A DNA stretch of 57,881 nucleotides from Clostridiales bacterium (GTDB taxonomy: Bacteria; Acidobacteriota; Aminicenantia; Aminicenantales; UBA8522), in NCBI GenBank assembly GCA_029907205.1, contig JARYMI010000005.1, positions 1-57,881 of the forward strand, written 5' to 3'. The notes beneath the pieces were generated by a model that saw only the letters and a list, made by a program, of their open reading frames with translations, had not been told where the DNA came from and ran no database searches. The translations under genes and the position numbers were made by a program. Each line of letters starts with the position of its first letter. Positions within the stretch are counted from its first letter, which is position 1. Below, piece by piece: positions 25,973 through 35,474 of the stretch.

Positions 25973-27877
25973 GTGTGCGGTTTTGTCGGGGTGTTGAACG
26001 GCGACCGGGAAAAACCGTCGGATGTCCGCATCACGGAAGGACTCTCCGACTGCCTCAGACACCGCGGTCCTGATGATGCCGGTTCCTATGCGGACGGACC
26101 TTATGCGGTGAGCCACCGGAGGCTCAAAATCATCGATCTTACGGTCAAGGGCCGCCAGCCGATGCAGAACGCCGCGGGCACGATCTCGATCGCTTACAAC
26201 GGCGAGGTCTACAATTTTCTCGAATTAAAAGAAAAATATGCTCTGGCCCAACGATTTTCTTTCCGGTCGCGGACTGACACCGAAGTGCTCCTTTACTTGT
26301 ACGAACTCCTGGGCATCGATTTTGTCGATGAGTTGAACGGCATGTTTGCCGTGGCCATCTGGGACAGCCTAAGAAAGAGTCTTTATCTTATCCGCGACCG
26401 GTTTGGTATCAAGCCGCTTTTCTACACCGTCATTGATGATTCGGTCTGGTTTGCCTCGGAGATAAAAGCGCTTCTTTCTGTCCCCGGGTTTAATAAAAAG
26501 CCGTCGCTTGAAGCGCTCCATCACTATTTCAGTTTTGACTACATCCCCGGAGAGCTGACGGCCTTTGAAGGAATCAAAGAGGTTCGGCCCGGATGCTGGC
26601 TTGAATTCCGCTGCGGAGACAGGCTTTCAAGGACCGATCGGCAGTACTGGAAGCCAAGATATGGGTCTGAAGTCCCTCAAAACATAGGAAAAGCAGTCGA
26701 GGACATTCGAGGGTTGCTCGAATCTTCCGTCAGGTCCCAGCTTATTTCCGATGTGCCTATAGGCGTGATGCTCTCGGGAGGCCTGGATTCAAGCACGCTG
26801 ACAGCCCTGATGTCCAGGCTCAGAGGGGATTCTCAATTTCATACTTTTTCTATCGGTTTTGTAGAAAAATCGTTCGACGAATCTTCGTCGGCCCGGGTTG
26901 TCGCAGATAAAATCGGCACGATCCATCATCACGTCGCCGTCAAGCCGCGGCTTGTTGCCGATAACCTGGAGAAACAATCCTATTTCATCGACGAGCCGTA
27001 CGCTGATGGGTCAGCCATCCCGACCTATCTGCTTTCCCAGGAGGCCAAAAACTACGTGACGGTTCTCCTGTCAGGAGAGGGCGGTGACGAAGTTTTTGCC
27101 GGCTACGAAACCTATCTCGCCTACAAAATCCGGAAAATCTACAGGCGCACCCCCGGTTTCGCCAGAACGTTGCTGAGGCAGTTATCGCGTCTGCTGCCTG
27201 TCTCCCATGAAAAGCTCAGCCTCGATTTTAAATTCAAACGCTTCGTCAGAGGAGCTGAGCACAGCGTGCCCGTGAGCCACTTCAAATGGAGGGAAGTGTT
27301 TTCTCCGGAAGATAAAGAAAAGCTCTTTGAAAATGGGGCAGAACTCAGGGAGAGATTCGGCGATTCAAATCGTTTTTTCACTCAGCATTATGCCCAGAAT
27401 TCCGGAGGAGATGAGCTGAACACACTCTTGAACATCGATTGCACCTATCATCTTCCCGATGACCTGATGATCAAGAACGACCGCATGACCATGGCCCATT
27501 CCCTGGAGGCACGCGTCCCTTTCACAGACCTTCATTTGTTCGAATACCTGGCCCGTCTTCGGGGAAGCGCGAAAGTTCATCGATTGACTCTGAAGTACCT
27601 TCTAAAAAAGGCGATGAAACCGTATCTGCCGGAGGAAATTCTCCATAAAAAGAAAATTGGGCTTGAGCTTCCCTACTCTGAGTGGTTCTGCCATGAACTC
27701 AGGGAGTTGCTGTTAGATTATCTTTCTCCATCCACTCTTCGGGCGATCCCATTTCTCCGGCCCATGTTTGTCCAGGAAGTCATCGTCGAACACTTGGAAA
27801 AGAGGCGGGACCGGGGGAGGGAGTTGTGGGGACTGTTGAATTTTGTCGTCTGGTACCGTCAGCACTGGCCCCGCTGA
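25973..27877 (+). CDS. asnB: Asparagine synthetase (glutamine-hydrolysing)
   Basis: A 634-residue class II glutamine amidotransferase. Starting at GTG (25973), the second residue is Cys (MCGFVGVLNG), the N-terminal nucleophile of the glutaminase domain; RHRGPDDAG and SHRRLKIIDL continue that domain. The synthetase domain has the PP-loop LSGGLDSSTL near residue 267, with the ATP-binding site and the usual LLSGEGGDEVFAGY. Length matches AsnB/AsnO-type enzymes in polysaccharide clusters, which transfer amide nitrogen to aspartate or to a sugar acid. The gene begins one base after the flavoprotein stop, so it is cotranscribed. Whether the acceptor here is aspartate or a glycan precursor cannot be decided. 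Confidence 0.9.
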   Translation: MCGFVGVLNGDREKPSDVRITEGLSDCLRHRGPDDAGSYADGPYAVSHRRLKIIDLTVKGRQPMQNAAGTISIAYNGEVYNFLELKEKYALAQRFSFRSRTDTEVLLYLYELLGIDFVDELNGMFAVAIWDSLRKSLYLIRDRFGIKPLFYTVIDDSVWFASEIKALLSVPGFNKKPSLEALHHYFSFDYIPGELTAFEGIKEVRPGCWLEFRCGDRLSRTDRQYWKPRYGSEVPQNIGKAVEDIRGLLESSVRSQLISDVPIGVMLSGGLDSSTLTALMSRLRGDSQFHTFSIGFVEKSFDESSSARVVADKIGTIHHHVAVKPRLVADNLEKQSYFIDEPYADGSAIPTYLLSQEAKNYVTVLLSGEGGDEVFAGYETYLAYKIRKIYRRTPGFARTLLRQLSRLLPVSHEKLSLDFKFKRFVRGAEHSVPVSHFKWREVFSPEDKEKLFENGAELRERFGDSNRFFTQHYAQNSGGDELNTLLNIDCTYHLPDDLMIKNDRMTMAHSLEARVPFTDLHLFEYLARLRGSAKVHRLTLKYLLKKAMKPYLPEEILHKKKIGLELPYSEWFCHELRELLLDYLSPSTLRAIPFLRPMFVQEVIVEHLEKRRDRGRELWGLLNFVVWYRQHWPR

Positions 27878-27894
27878 TGTTGCCCGTGAGTTTT

Positions 27895-30804
27895 TTAGCC
27901 TTGTTTTCCCTTGGACGGGTTCTCGAGCTGTCGCTTGATCGCCTCGACGGCGGCCAGGGCTTCCTCTTTGACTTCCTCGACGTCAAGAAATGATTCGGCC
28001 AGCCTAAGGGCTTCGGGACAGGCAAAATCAGGCAGAGCGCCCAGGACAAGTTTTATTTCGTCCGGCCTTTTCGCTACATCAAGAGCCGATTGGAAAGCCC
28101 TGACCGCACCCTGAGGCGACTGGTATTTTTCCAGGCCGATCATCCTTACGTAGCCCCTCACAGCCAGGACCTGGTGGACAGGACTGGATGAATGACGCGC
28201 GATTAACAAGAGATCGTGGCGCGGCGTCGGCGTCGGCCAGTCGGCCAGGGTCCGCACGGCTGCATCCTTGATGTCGGCGTTTTCATCGGCAAGGGCAGTG
28301 CGGAGAAGGGGGAGGGAAACGTCAGCGCCGATCCGGCCGAGGAGTCTGTAGAGAAGACAGCGCTTCGCCGGGTCTTCGACTCTTTCCTGTTTTGATTTTG
28401 GGCCCGGTTCGAGCAGCTCTTCAACTGCCTTCGCTCTTTCCAGCAGATCTGGTATTTTCCGGAAGGTTGCGGCGGCGGTTGACAGCATCTCTTCAGCGAC
28501 TATCTCGTCGTCCACTTCGAGAAGAGTGTCAAGGAGAAGAGGGAGGTCCTCGCGGCTGACCAGCTGGCGCAGGGCCCGGGCTGCCTCCCGTCTGCTTTTG
28601 GGGGAGGCCGAACGAACCTGCTGAAAGAGCAAAGCTTTCCCTGAATGAATATGCCTTTCTGCTATCGCCCGGGTAAGTTCATTCTTGACTGCATCGCTGG
28701 GAGTGATGAGGAGGTGGAAGAGGATGGCCTCGTCCACGTCTTTTCCAGCGAGCGACCAGAGGCTGGCCCGGGCCGCTTCCTGCTCCGGGCCACGGGTTGC
28801 TGCAGCCCGCTCGGCCAGGAAAGACACGACAGAGGATTTGGCTGTTTTAGCCAGAGCTTTGAGGGCAGCTATCCGGACTGAGGGAGAGTTTGATTTGGCA
28901 GCCTCGAGGATAGCGTTGAGCACGGCCTGGCTCGGGTAGTCTTCTAAAACCGCCAGAAGCTTGACCTGGCTGGGTTCGGGAAGCCTGGCCAGGAGGTTGC
29001 TGATGTCGCTTATCATGGACTTATCGAAAAAGTCCGGGATGAGACTGATAGCCGGCTCGTGCATGTCCGGTGACCCGGTCCGGAGTGTGGCGCCTATTAA
29101 CTCACGAGCTTCTTCTTCCCTAGAGACGCGGATTTTCCCCTTCAACCCGGCCTGGCGGAAGACAACCGGCAGGTCAGAACTGAAAATCTTGTCATAAAGA
29201 GAGATCGGTTGCTCTAAACTGTCCAGGCCTCCGGATTGTTCGGCGCACTTGAGAAGACCAGAGGCTAACACCTCCCGAAAGGCGCCGCTGCTTTTGTCGA
29301 AAGCTTCAAGGAGAAGCTCTCGCGCCTCCTGACTGCCGATTTCAGCCAGGGCCGAAGCGGCTGCAGCCGCCGTCAATTTGTCCTGATCCTCAAGAAGCCT
29401 GCCAAGATCGGTGACCGCAGCCTGGCATTTCCTCTCTCCAAGAGAAGAGATGACGCCGATTCTCACATCGCCGTGCGTTTGCGATAAAGCCTTTAAGAGA
29501 GCCTCGTCCGCCGCCTGGCCAGGAATTTTTTCCAGGGCGTAGCGGGCCATATCGGTCGTCGACTCGTCGAGGAGCATTTTCTTCAGCATCGGGATCGACT
29601 TTTCGCTTCCGATGAGCCGGAGATGGCGGCAGGTTTCCATCTTGGCTGCGGCCGGAGCGCCGGTCTCAAGAAAAGCGAGCAGTTTGAGTTCGATTTCCGC
29701 CCGCGATTCCGATGAATCCTTGTGGGCCAAAATATATTCTCTTAGCTTGTAGACAACCTCCTCGTTTTTGCTATGCGCAAACTCGGCCATAGCCCCGAGG
29801 ATCGCATCGAGAGAGGGCGGCTTGTATCCTAGCCAGTGCCGGGCATCTGCCGGCGTTGAGACATCGCGCTCTGTTGCGGGGAAATCCCCCGGGACCTTCT
29901 GGGTCACGCGACCCGTGGCCGCCCATTCAGCGCCTCGTTGGAATGTGGTGATAAAACCGGCGCACTCGAGCGCCGGATAGGGGGGCTCGCCTGCAGCATG
30001 GCCAAGCACCGTGTGAAAAACCCGGCCAGAGCCGTAATTGACTGTGAACAGCACAGGCTCATGCCGGCCTGTTCCTGCTTTCTCCGGATCGCTGTAAGCA
30101 GTGGCGAGGATGGTCATGTTCTTCGCCGGACCGCGCAGCAAACCGTAAAGTTCATCGTCAGCATGCATCCACTTTTCGGGAAGCCCAACCGTTATGGGAT
30201 GTGTTCTGTCTCGCGTGATGATAAGGAAAGGATGCGGGTCGGTGTGATAACCGGCAGCGCCCGGCTGCATGTCCCTGACAACCCCGCCGTCTTTCCAGTA
30301 AACATAGGGACCGTTTTTCTCATTTCGGTTTCCCCAGCCTCCAAGGCCGATGATCTCGTTGTACTCTATCCAGTCGGGAAAGGCGTTGTTGGCCGAGTGG
30401 TAGACGACGACGCCGCCGCCTTTTTTCACGAATTCGGAAAAAGCTTTCTGAGTCGGCCTCGGCCAGGGGTCACCGCTGTAATCGAGGACGACGAGTCTGT
30501 AGGCGGAAAAATCAGGCCGGAAGCTCTTCATCTCGGCATCTGCCGGAGGGCTGACTGCAATCACGACATCAAAAAGACCCGTGTTTTCGAGCATCTCCTT
30601 GAGCGCGGCACTCGTCTGCTGCCAGCTATGATAGTTCTGGCCTGTGACGATCAGGGTTTTTATCGGTTGGAATGCATCTTGAGCCGGAAGAACAGGGGAG
30701 GAGAATCCGGCGGCAAGCCAGAGCGCCATTGCTGTGGTCAGGCATCGGCCATATGATCTTGTTATCATTCTTATCTTGATTAGCATCGAAGCATGTTTGT
30801 TCAT
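27895..30804 (-). CDS. Exported ThuA domain-HEAT repeat fusion protein
   Basis: A 969-residue exported protein. The N-terminal signal region (LTTAMALWLAAGFSSPVLPAQ) is followed by a ThuA-like (glutamine-amidotransferase-fold) domain, ~45-300: TLIVTGQNYHSWQQTS, LVVLDYSGD, GGGVVVYHSANNAF and FTVNYGSGRVFHTVLGHA. From ~330 to the end there are many HEAT-type alpha-helical repeats (for example PMLKKMLLDESTTDMARYAL, then ISSLGERKCQAAVTDLGRLL). ThuA proteins are tied to disaccharide and keto-sugar catabolism but their reaction is poorly known; HEAT repeats normally scaffold other proteins. GAGGAG precedes the ATG. It starts 21 bases after a Tat-exported Gfo/Idh/MocA gene, so the two probably work together outside the cytoplasm. 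Confidence 0.8.
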   Translation of the reverse strand: MNKHASMLIKIRMITRSYGRCLTTAMALWLAAGFSSPVLPAQDAFQPIKTLIVTGQNYHSWQQTSAALKEMLENTGLFDVVIAVSPPADAEMKSFRPDFSAYRLVVLDYSGDPWPRPTQKAFSEFVKKGGGVVVYHSANNAFPDWIEYNEIIGLGGWGNRNEKNGPYVYWKDGGVVRDMQPGAAGYHTDPHPFLIITRDRTHPITVGLPEKWMHADDELYGLLRGPAKNMTILATAYSDPEKAGTGRHEPVLFTVNYGSGRVFHTVLGHAAGEPPYPALECAGFITTFQRGAEWAATGRVTQKVPGDFPATERDVSTPADARHWLGYKPPSLDAILGAMAEFAHSKNEEVVYKLREYILAHKDSSESRAEIELKLLAFLETGAPAAAKMETCRHLRLIGSEKSIPMLKKMLLDESTTDMARYALEKIPGQAADEALLKALSQTHGDVRIGVISSLGERKCQAAVTDLGRLLEDQDKLTAAAAASALAEIGSQEARELLLEAFDKSSGAFREVLASGLLKCAEQSGGLDSLEQPISLYDKIFSSDLPVVFRQAGLKGKIRVSREEEARELIGATLRTGSPDMHEPAISLIPDFFDKSMISDISNLLARLPEPSQVKLLAVLEDYPSQAVLNAILEAAKSNSPSVRIAALKALAKTAKSSVVSFLAERAAATRGPEQEAARASLWSLAGKDVDEAILFHLLITPSDAVKNELTRAIAERHIHSGKALLFQQVRSASPKSRREAARALRQLVSREDLPLLLDTLLEVDDEIVAEEMLSTAAATFRKIPDLLERAKAVEELLEPGPKSKQERVEDPAKRCLLYRLLGRIGADVSLPLLRTALADENADIKDAAVRTLADWPTPTPRHDLLLIARHSSSPVHQVLAVRGYVRMIGLEKYQSPQGAVRAFQSALDVAKRPDEIKLVLGALPDFACPEALRLAESFLDVEEVKEEALAAVEAIKRQLENPSKGKQG

Positions 30805-30825
30805 CTCGACATCTCCTCAGTCATT

Positions 30826-32130
30826 TCACACCGCGAGCTGCCACGGCTTGCGGTAGGAGCGGCTGAGCAATCGCTCTGCTTCTGGGTCGCTGACAATCGT
30901 TTCAGTCGCCGGGTCCCAGCGGACTTTGCGGCCAAGCTCGATGGCGATCACGGCCAGATGACCGACGCTCGCCGACCGATGCGCTACCTCAGCCGGTGTG
31001 ATGGTCAGGTTGCGGCTCTTAATGCAATCAAGAAAGTTCTGGTAATGGTCGCGGCTTTTGCAGAGATGGGTTTCGTCCGGGCCGATGATTTCGTCCAAAA
31101 GGTGAGCGGGATGCGTTTCGAACCGGCCGCGGTCGACCCAGACCCAGCCGAGCTCGCCAGTCCAGCGCGTGCCGCTTCTGATTTCAGGGTAGCCGCCGGC
31201 GATGTCCATGGGCGTTCCGTCGGCGTACTTGGCCGTCACATAATACCGTGTGGCGCTGTTGTAAATACCGCGTTCCGGAAATTCGCCGCGGCCATCTATT
31301 TCGACCGGACCAGAGAGGTCCCAGCCCATTCCCCAATGGGCGATATCGACATGATGGCCGACCCAGTCCATGAGCTGGCCGCCGCCGAAATCCATGTTCC
31401 AGCGCCAGTTCATATGAACCCGGGCCTTGCAGTACGGCCAGTAAGGAGCGGGGCCAAGCCACATGTCATAGTCGAGCTCGGGAGGCGGCGGCGTGATGGC
31501 CTCCTGGCCGAAGGTTCTGGCAAAATCGTAATGGCCGTAAGGCAGGCCGACTTCGACCTTGAGAATTTTTCCGATGCGGCCGTTCCGGACAAGCTCGCAG
31601 GCCCTGTGAAAATTCTCGACTGAGCGCTGCCAGGAGCCTGTCTGCCAGACGCGGCCGTAGCGCTTGACGGCGTCGCAAATAGCCCGACCCTCCCGGAGGC
31701 TGTGGCTGAGCGGCTTCTCGCCGTAGACGTCGAACCCGGACCGGGCGCAGGCGATGGATATGACGGCATGCCAGTGGTCTGGGACGGCGATGGAGACGGC
31801 GTCGATGTCGCGGCGGAGGCAAACCTCCCGGAAGTCCGTGTAAGCCGCGCAGTCATTATTCCCGTATTTCTCGTCAACCATATTTTTGGCTTCGGCCAGG
31901 TGGTTCCGGTCGACGTCGCACACAGCCACCCATTGGACCTCGTCCTTGCCGAGGAAAGCCTCCATGTTGGGAAAGCCCATCATCCCGAACCCGATTCCGG
32001 CCATGACGATGCGGTTTGAAGGCGCAGGACGGTTCGTTTTTGCCAGGGCTGAGGCCGGGACGATCGTCGGAAACCCGGCCACTCCGGCCGCGGCGAGGGG
32101 CAATGTTTTTAGAAAATCACGCCGTTTCAT
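30826..32130 (-). CDS. Tat-exported Gfo/Idh/MocA oxidoreductase
   Basis: A 434-residue sugar oxidoreductase. It begins MKRRDFLKTLPLAAAGVAG, a textbook twin-arginine signal, so it is exported with its nicotinamide cofactor bound. The Rossmann motif reads AGIGFGMMG (a variant of GxGxxG). The lysine motif GEKPLSHS and the His motif MDWVGHHVDIAHWG are intact. GGGAGG precedes the ATG by seven bases. Paralogue of the proteins at 12.5-13.9 kb and 45.1-46.4 kb. It is cotranscribed with the ThuA-HEAT protein, suggesting extracytoplasmic oxidation of a saccharide. Substrate unknown. Confidence 0.88.
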   Translation of the reverse strand: MKRRDFLKTLPLAAAGVAGFPTIVPASALAKTNRPAPSNRIVMAGIGFGMMGFPNMEAFLGKDEVQWVAVCDVDRNHLAEAKNMVDEKYGNNDCAAYTDFREVCLRRDIDAVSIAVPDHWHAVISIACARSGFDVYGEKPLSHSLREGRAICDAVKRYGRVWQTGSWQRSVENFHRACELVRNGRIGKILKVEVGLPYGHYDFARTFGQEAITPPPPELDYDMWLGPAPYWPYCKARVHMNWRWNMDFGGGQLMDWVGHHVDIAHWGMGWDLSGPVEIDGRGEFPERGIYNSATRYYVTAKYADGTPMDIAGGYPEIRSGTRWTGELGWVWVDRGRFETHPAHLLDEIIGPDETHLCKSRDHYQNFLDCIKSRNLTITPAEVAHRSASVGHLAVIAIELGRKVRWDPATETIVSDPEAERLLSRSYRKPWQLAV

Positions 32131-32449
32131 CCTTTTACCTCCCTATCGGGGAAAATAATTCAGGGGACATCATGCGTCATTCATTATATTCTTTAAAAGA
32201 GGCATTTTTCTATTCTCTTCCCTTCTCTTTTTTCCCTTAGGATTTTAAGCCCAGCTCTTACGGCTTGCCCAGTCAGCTTGTCCGCAACTCAGGAATCAGG
32301 GGAAAAAAGGTTTGCGTTCCATGGATTTTCTGCAACCTTTCTTGCAAATTATACGTATTTATCTTTATCAAGGGTATAATTGTGTTTGGCGATAACCTTG
32401 GGTTTTTTCTAAGCGAATCATCAGCCCAAATTTTCTTAGGGAGGTTTTC
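32131..32449 (+). promoter_or_regulatory. Divergent promoter region upstream of tldD
   Basis: This 319-base AT-rich gap separates the divergent Gfo/Idh/MocA and tldD genes. A perfect TATAAT lies at 32375-32380, about 70 bases before the tldD start, but no good -35 box stands 16-18 bases before it. TTGCAA at 32342-32347 is too far away. The ribosome-binding site GGGAGG lies five bases before the tldD ATG. No coding sequence or repeat is evident in the rest. Confidence 0.4.
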
Positions 32450-33985
32450 ATGAAAAAAATCACCAGGCGCTCTTTCCTCGAGACAGGCGCCGCCGCAGCC
32501 GCGACGACGATCGCCGCCCGTGCGATCTTGCCCAGGGGATGGTACGCTTTCGCTCAGGCCGAAGCCTCGGGCTATTTTGAACGTGAGTTTGGCATCACCG
32601 AAGCTATGTGCCGCAAGGTTCTGGCCAGAGCCCTTGCCAAAGGAGGCGATTTTGCCGACCTGTTCTTTGAGCATACGATAAGCAATTTCCTCATTCTTGA
32701 AGACGGGAAAGTCAACAGGGCGGCGTGCGCCGTGGCTCTGGGCGTAGGCATCCGGACGGTCAAGGGCGACCAGGTCGGCTACGGGTTCACCCAGGAGCTC
32801 GGCGAAAAGGCCATGCTGGCTGCCGCATCGACGGCTGCTATGATCGCCGACGCATCGAGTAATAATCCGGCCAAGGAGTTCGTTCCTCTGAAAACAAAGA
32901 ACTACTATCCCGTAAAAACTCTGTTCTCTTCCGTGCCGCTTGAGTCCAAGCTTCCGCTGGTCCAGTCGGTCAACGACAAATGCTTCGCCCTGTCGCCCTT
33001 GGTGATAAAGGTCAACGTCGTCTTCCACGACCAGCAGAAACGCATTCTCGTGGTCACGAGCGACGGAGTTAAGGCTGAAGACCTTCAGCCCCGGAGCTAT
33101 ATCGCTTCGACCGTTGTCGCCGAAAAGAACGGCAGAAGGGAGCGGTCCGGCTGGAACTTCGGCGGGCGGAGGGAGTTCTCCTACTATACTCCCGCGCTTG
33201 CTGAAAAACTGGCCAAGACGTCTGTTGACCGCACGCTCATCCTCTTCGACGCCATCCAGCCCCCGGCGGGGGAGATGCCTGTCGTCCTTGGTCCGGGCGT
33301 CACTGGCGTCCTGCTCCACGAAGCCATCGGCCATGGCATGGAGGCCGACTTCAACCGGAAGAAGATCTCAACCTACTGCACCATGATCGGGAAGAAGGTC
33401 GCTGAGCCCTTTGTGACCATCATCGACGACGGCACGGTTCCCAACCTCACGGGGTCCATCAATTTTGACGACGAAGGGACGCCAGGCCAGAAGACCGTCC
33501 TGGTGGATAAGGGCATCCTGACCAGCTACCTCCACGACAAGATCTCGGCCAGGTTTTACGGCGTCAAACCGACCGGAAACGGCCGCCGGGAAAGCTACCA
33601 GCACTATGTCATTCCGCGCATGCGCAACACCTACATGCTCGCTGGCGATGCGGCGGCCGAAGACATCATCAAAGCCGCGGGCAAGGGTATCTACGTTCAG
33701 GATGTGGCCAACGGTCAGGTGAAGATCGGAGAGGGAGACTTTGCCTTCTACGTTTCACAGGGACGCCAGATTGAAAACGGGAAGTTAGGCGCTCCCATCA
33801 AGGATGTCAACATCATGGGAAACGGCCCCAAGATGCTCTCCAACATCATCATGTTAGCCAACGACTTCGAGTTCCACGAAGGCGGAGCCGGGGCCTGCGG
33901 CAAGGGCGGGCAGGCAGCGCCCGTTGGCTTCGGGCAGCCGAGCTGCCTGGTCAAATCGATGACCGTCGGCGGAGTCAAGGGCTGA
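32450..33985 (+). CDS. tldD: TldD-type metallopeptidase with Tat signal
   Basis: A 511-residue TldD/PmbA-family protein. The zinc motif HEAIGHGMEAD (HExxxH) lies near residue 290, in the expected position after GVTGVLLHEAIG. The C-terminal part has the usual GEGDFAFYVSQGRQIENG. TldD and TldE form a heterodimer that cleaves small unfolded peptides in the cytoplasm of E. coli. Here the N-terminus reads KITRRSFLETGAAAAATTIAA, a twin-arginine signal, so this copy is predicted to be exported. The partner gene starts 19 bases downstream. Length exceeds the usual ~480 residues by about the length of the signal. Confidence 0.88.
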   Translation: MKKITRRSFLETGAAAAATTIAARAILPRGWYAFAQAEASGYFEREFGITEAMCRKVLARALAKGGDFADLFFEHTISNFLILEDGKVNRAACAVALGVGIRTVKGDQVGYGFTQELGEKAMLAAASTAAMIADASSNNPAKEFVPLKTKNYYPVKTLFSSVPLESKLPLVQSVNDKCFALSPLVIKVNVVFHDQQKRILVVTSDGVKAEDLQPRSYIASTVVAEKNGRRERSGWNFGGRREFSYYTPALAEKLAKTSVDRTLILFDAIQPPAGEMPVVLGPGVTGVLLHEAIGHGMEADFNRKKISTYCTMIGKKVAEPFVTIIDDGTVPNLTGSINFDDEGTPGQKTVLVDKGILTSYLHDKISARFYGVKPTGNGRRESYQHYVIPRMRNTYMLAGDAAAEDIIKAAGKGIYVQDVANGQVKIGEGDFAFYVSQGRQIENGKLGAPIKDVNIMGNGPKMLSNIIMLANDFEFHEGGAGACGKGGQAAPVGFGQPSCLVKSMTVGGVKG

Positions 33986-34004
33986 GGAAAGAAGGAGAAA
34001 GGCA

Positions 34005-35327
34005 ATGAAGCAAGAACTGTATGACCTCGCTGAGAGAGCGATCAAAATAGCCAAATCCGCCGGAGCTGACGACTGCCGTGTCTCCATCGGTGGCGAGCGT
34101 TTCGTCGAGATCAGCTACCGGGACCGCAAGCCGGAGAACATCAAAGAAGCTTCGACGAAGGGGTTGCAGGTTGAAATCTTCGTCAACAAGAGGTACTCCA
34201 GCCAGAGCACATCGGACCTGCGTCCGGAATCCTTAAAAACCTTCATCGAAAACGCCGTCGCCTTGACCAAGCTTCTCGCAGAAGACCCGTTCCGGACTCT
34301 CCCCGACCCGAAATACTACCAGGGCCGGTCGACGATCGACCTCAAGCAGTATGACCCTGATTATGAGAAGGTGACTCCTGAAAACCGGCACAGCTTTGTC
34401 AAGGCAATCGAGGAAAGCTGCCTGGCCAGGGGGGGCGACAAGGTCATCTCTGTAACTGCCGGCTGCTACGACAGCCACTCCGAACAGCTCCTGATGACCA
34501 GCAACGGTTTCGATGGCTACGAGGAAGCTTCGGTTTTTTACGGCGGGGCGGAAATGACGGCCAAGGATGAGGGCGACCGGCGGCCGGCGGAATACTCTTT
34601 CGCTGTCGCTTTGAGCCGCAAGGCGTTGCCCAGGCCTGAGGACATCGGCGCTGATGCGGCGGCGCGCGCGTTAAGCCTTCTCGGAGCGAAGAAGATCAGG
34701 ACAGAGACGCTGCCGATCATCATCGAAAACCGCGTCGTCAGCCGTTTCGGAGGCGGGTTCATGCAGGCCATGTTCGGACGGAGCATCCAGCAGAAGCAGT
34801 CTTTCCTGGCGGATAAAAAGGGCCAGAAAGTGGCGAGCGACGCGCTGACTCTCATTGACGATCCGTTTATTCCGGGCGGACTGGGCAGCAGGACGTTTGA
34901 CGGCGAAGGGATGGCCGCCAAAAAGCGGGTTATGATCGACGCGGGCGTAATGAAGGATTTCTACGTCGACTGGTACTACAGCCGGAAGTTAGGCTGGGAG
35001 CCGACGACGGGAAGTCCCTCCAACTTGATCATCCCTCCGGGAAAGCGTTCGGTCAAGGAGATCATGAGGGACCTCGGACGCGGCATCCTCATTACCGGGT
35101 TCATCGGCGGAAACTCTAATTCAACGACAGGCGATACATCGATCGGGATCACGGGTCAGCTTTTCGAGAAAGGCGAACCCGTTCATCCTGTATCGGAGAT
35201 GAATATCGCCGACAACCACCTCAAAATCTGGCAGAGGCTGGCCGAAGCAGCCAACGATCCCTACGAGTATTCACAGCAGCGCTTCCCGAGCCTCGTTTTC
35301 ACCGACGTCGTCGTCTCCGGAATCTGA
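34005..35327 (+). CDS. pmbA: TldE/PmbA-type partner subunit
   Basis: A 440-residue TldE/PmbA-family protein, the non-zinc partner of TldD: the HExxxH motif is absent. Family features include the N-terminal helix DLAERAIKIAKSAGADDCRV, LSLLGAKKIRTETLPIIIENR and the C-terminal GGNSNSTTGDTSIGITGQLF. It begins MKQELYDLA, with no signal peptide of any kind, although its upstream partner has a Tat signal. The 19-base gap and a ribosome-binding site (AGAAGGAGAA) imply cotranscription and independent initiation. It could cross the membrane bound to TldD, as hitchhiker subunits of other Tat complexes do. Confidence 0.85.
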   Translation: MKQELYDLAERAIKIAKSAGADDCRVSIGGERFVEISYRDRKPENIKEASTKGLQVEIFVNKRYSSQSTSDLRPESLKTFIENAVALTKLLAEDPFRTLPDPKYYQGRSTIDLKQYDPDYEKVTPENRHSFVKAIEESCLARGGDKVISVTAGCYDSHSEQLLMTSNGFDGYEEASVFYGGAEMTAKDEGDRRPAEYSFAVALSRKALPRPEDIGADAAARALSLLGAKKIRTETLPIIIENRVVSRFGGGFMQAMFGRSIQQKQSFLADKKGQKVASDALTLIDDPFIPGGLGSRTFDGEGMAAKKRVMIDAGVMKDFYVDWYYSRKLGWEPTTGSPSNLIIPPGKRSVKEIMRDLGRGILITGFIGGNSNSTTGDTSIGITGQLFEKGEPVHPVSEMNIADNHLKIWQRLAEAANDPYEYSQQRFPSLVFTDVVVSGI

Positions 35328-35474
35328 GCGGGCGCCCTTTCTGGGGCGCGTGTGATGGCTTCGAATTCCGAGAACGATAACCGAAGGTTGGTCAGAAACT
35401 TTGCCGCTTAAGAGGATAAGTATTTCATTTTTTACTGCGATGGCAGAAGGGGCATCGTTATGCCGGTTTTCCCC

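Noticed and set aside
32273..33334. Minus-strand frame of 353 residues over tldD
   Set aside because: TldD has a ribosome-binding site, a Tat signal and the zinc motif; the opposite frame shows no recognisable domain.
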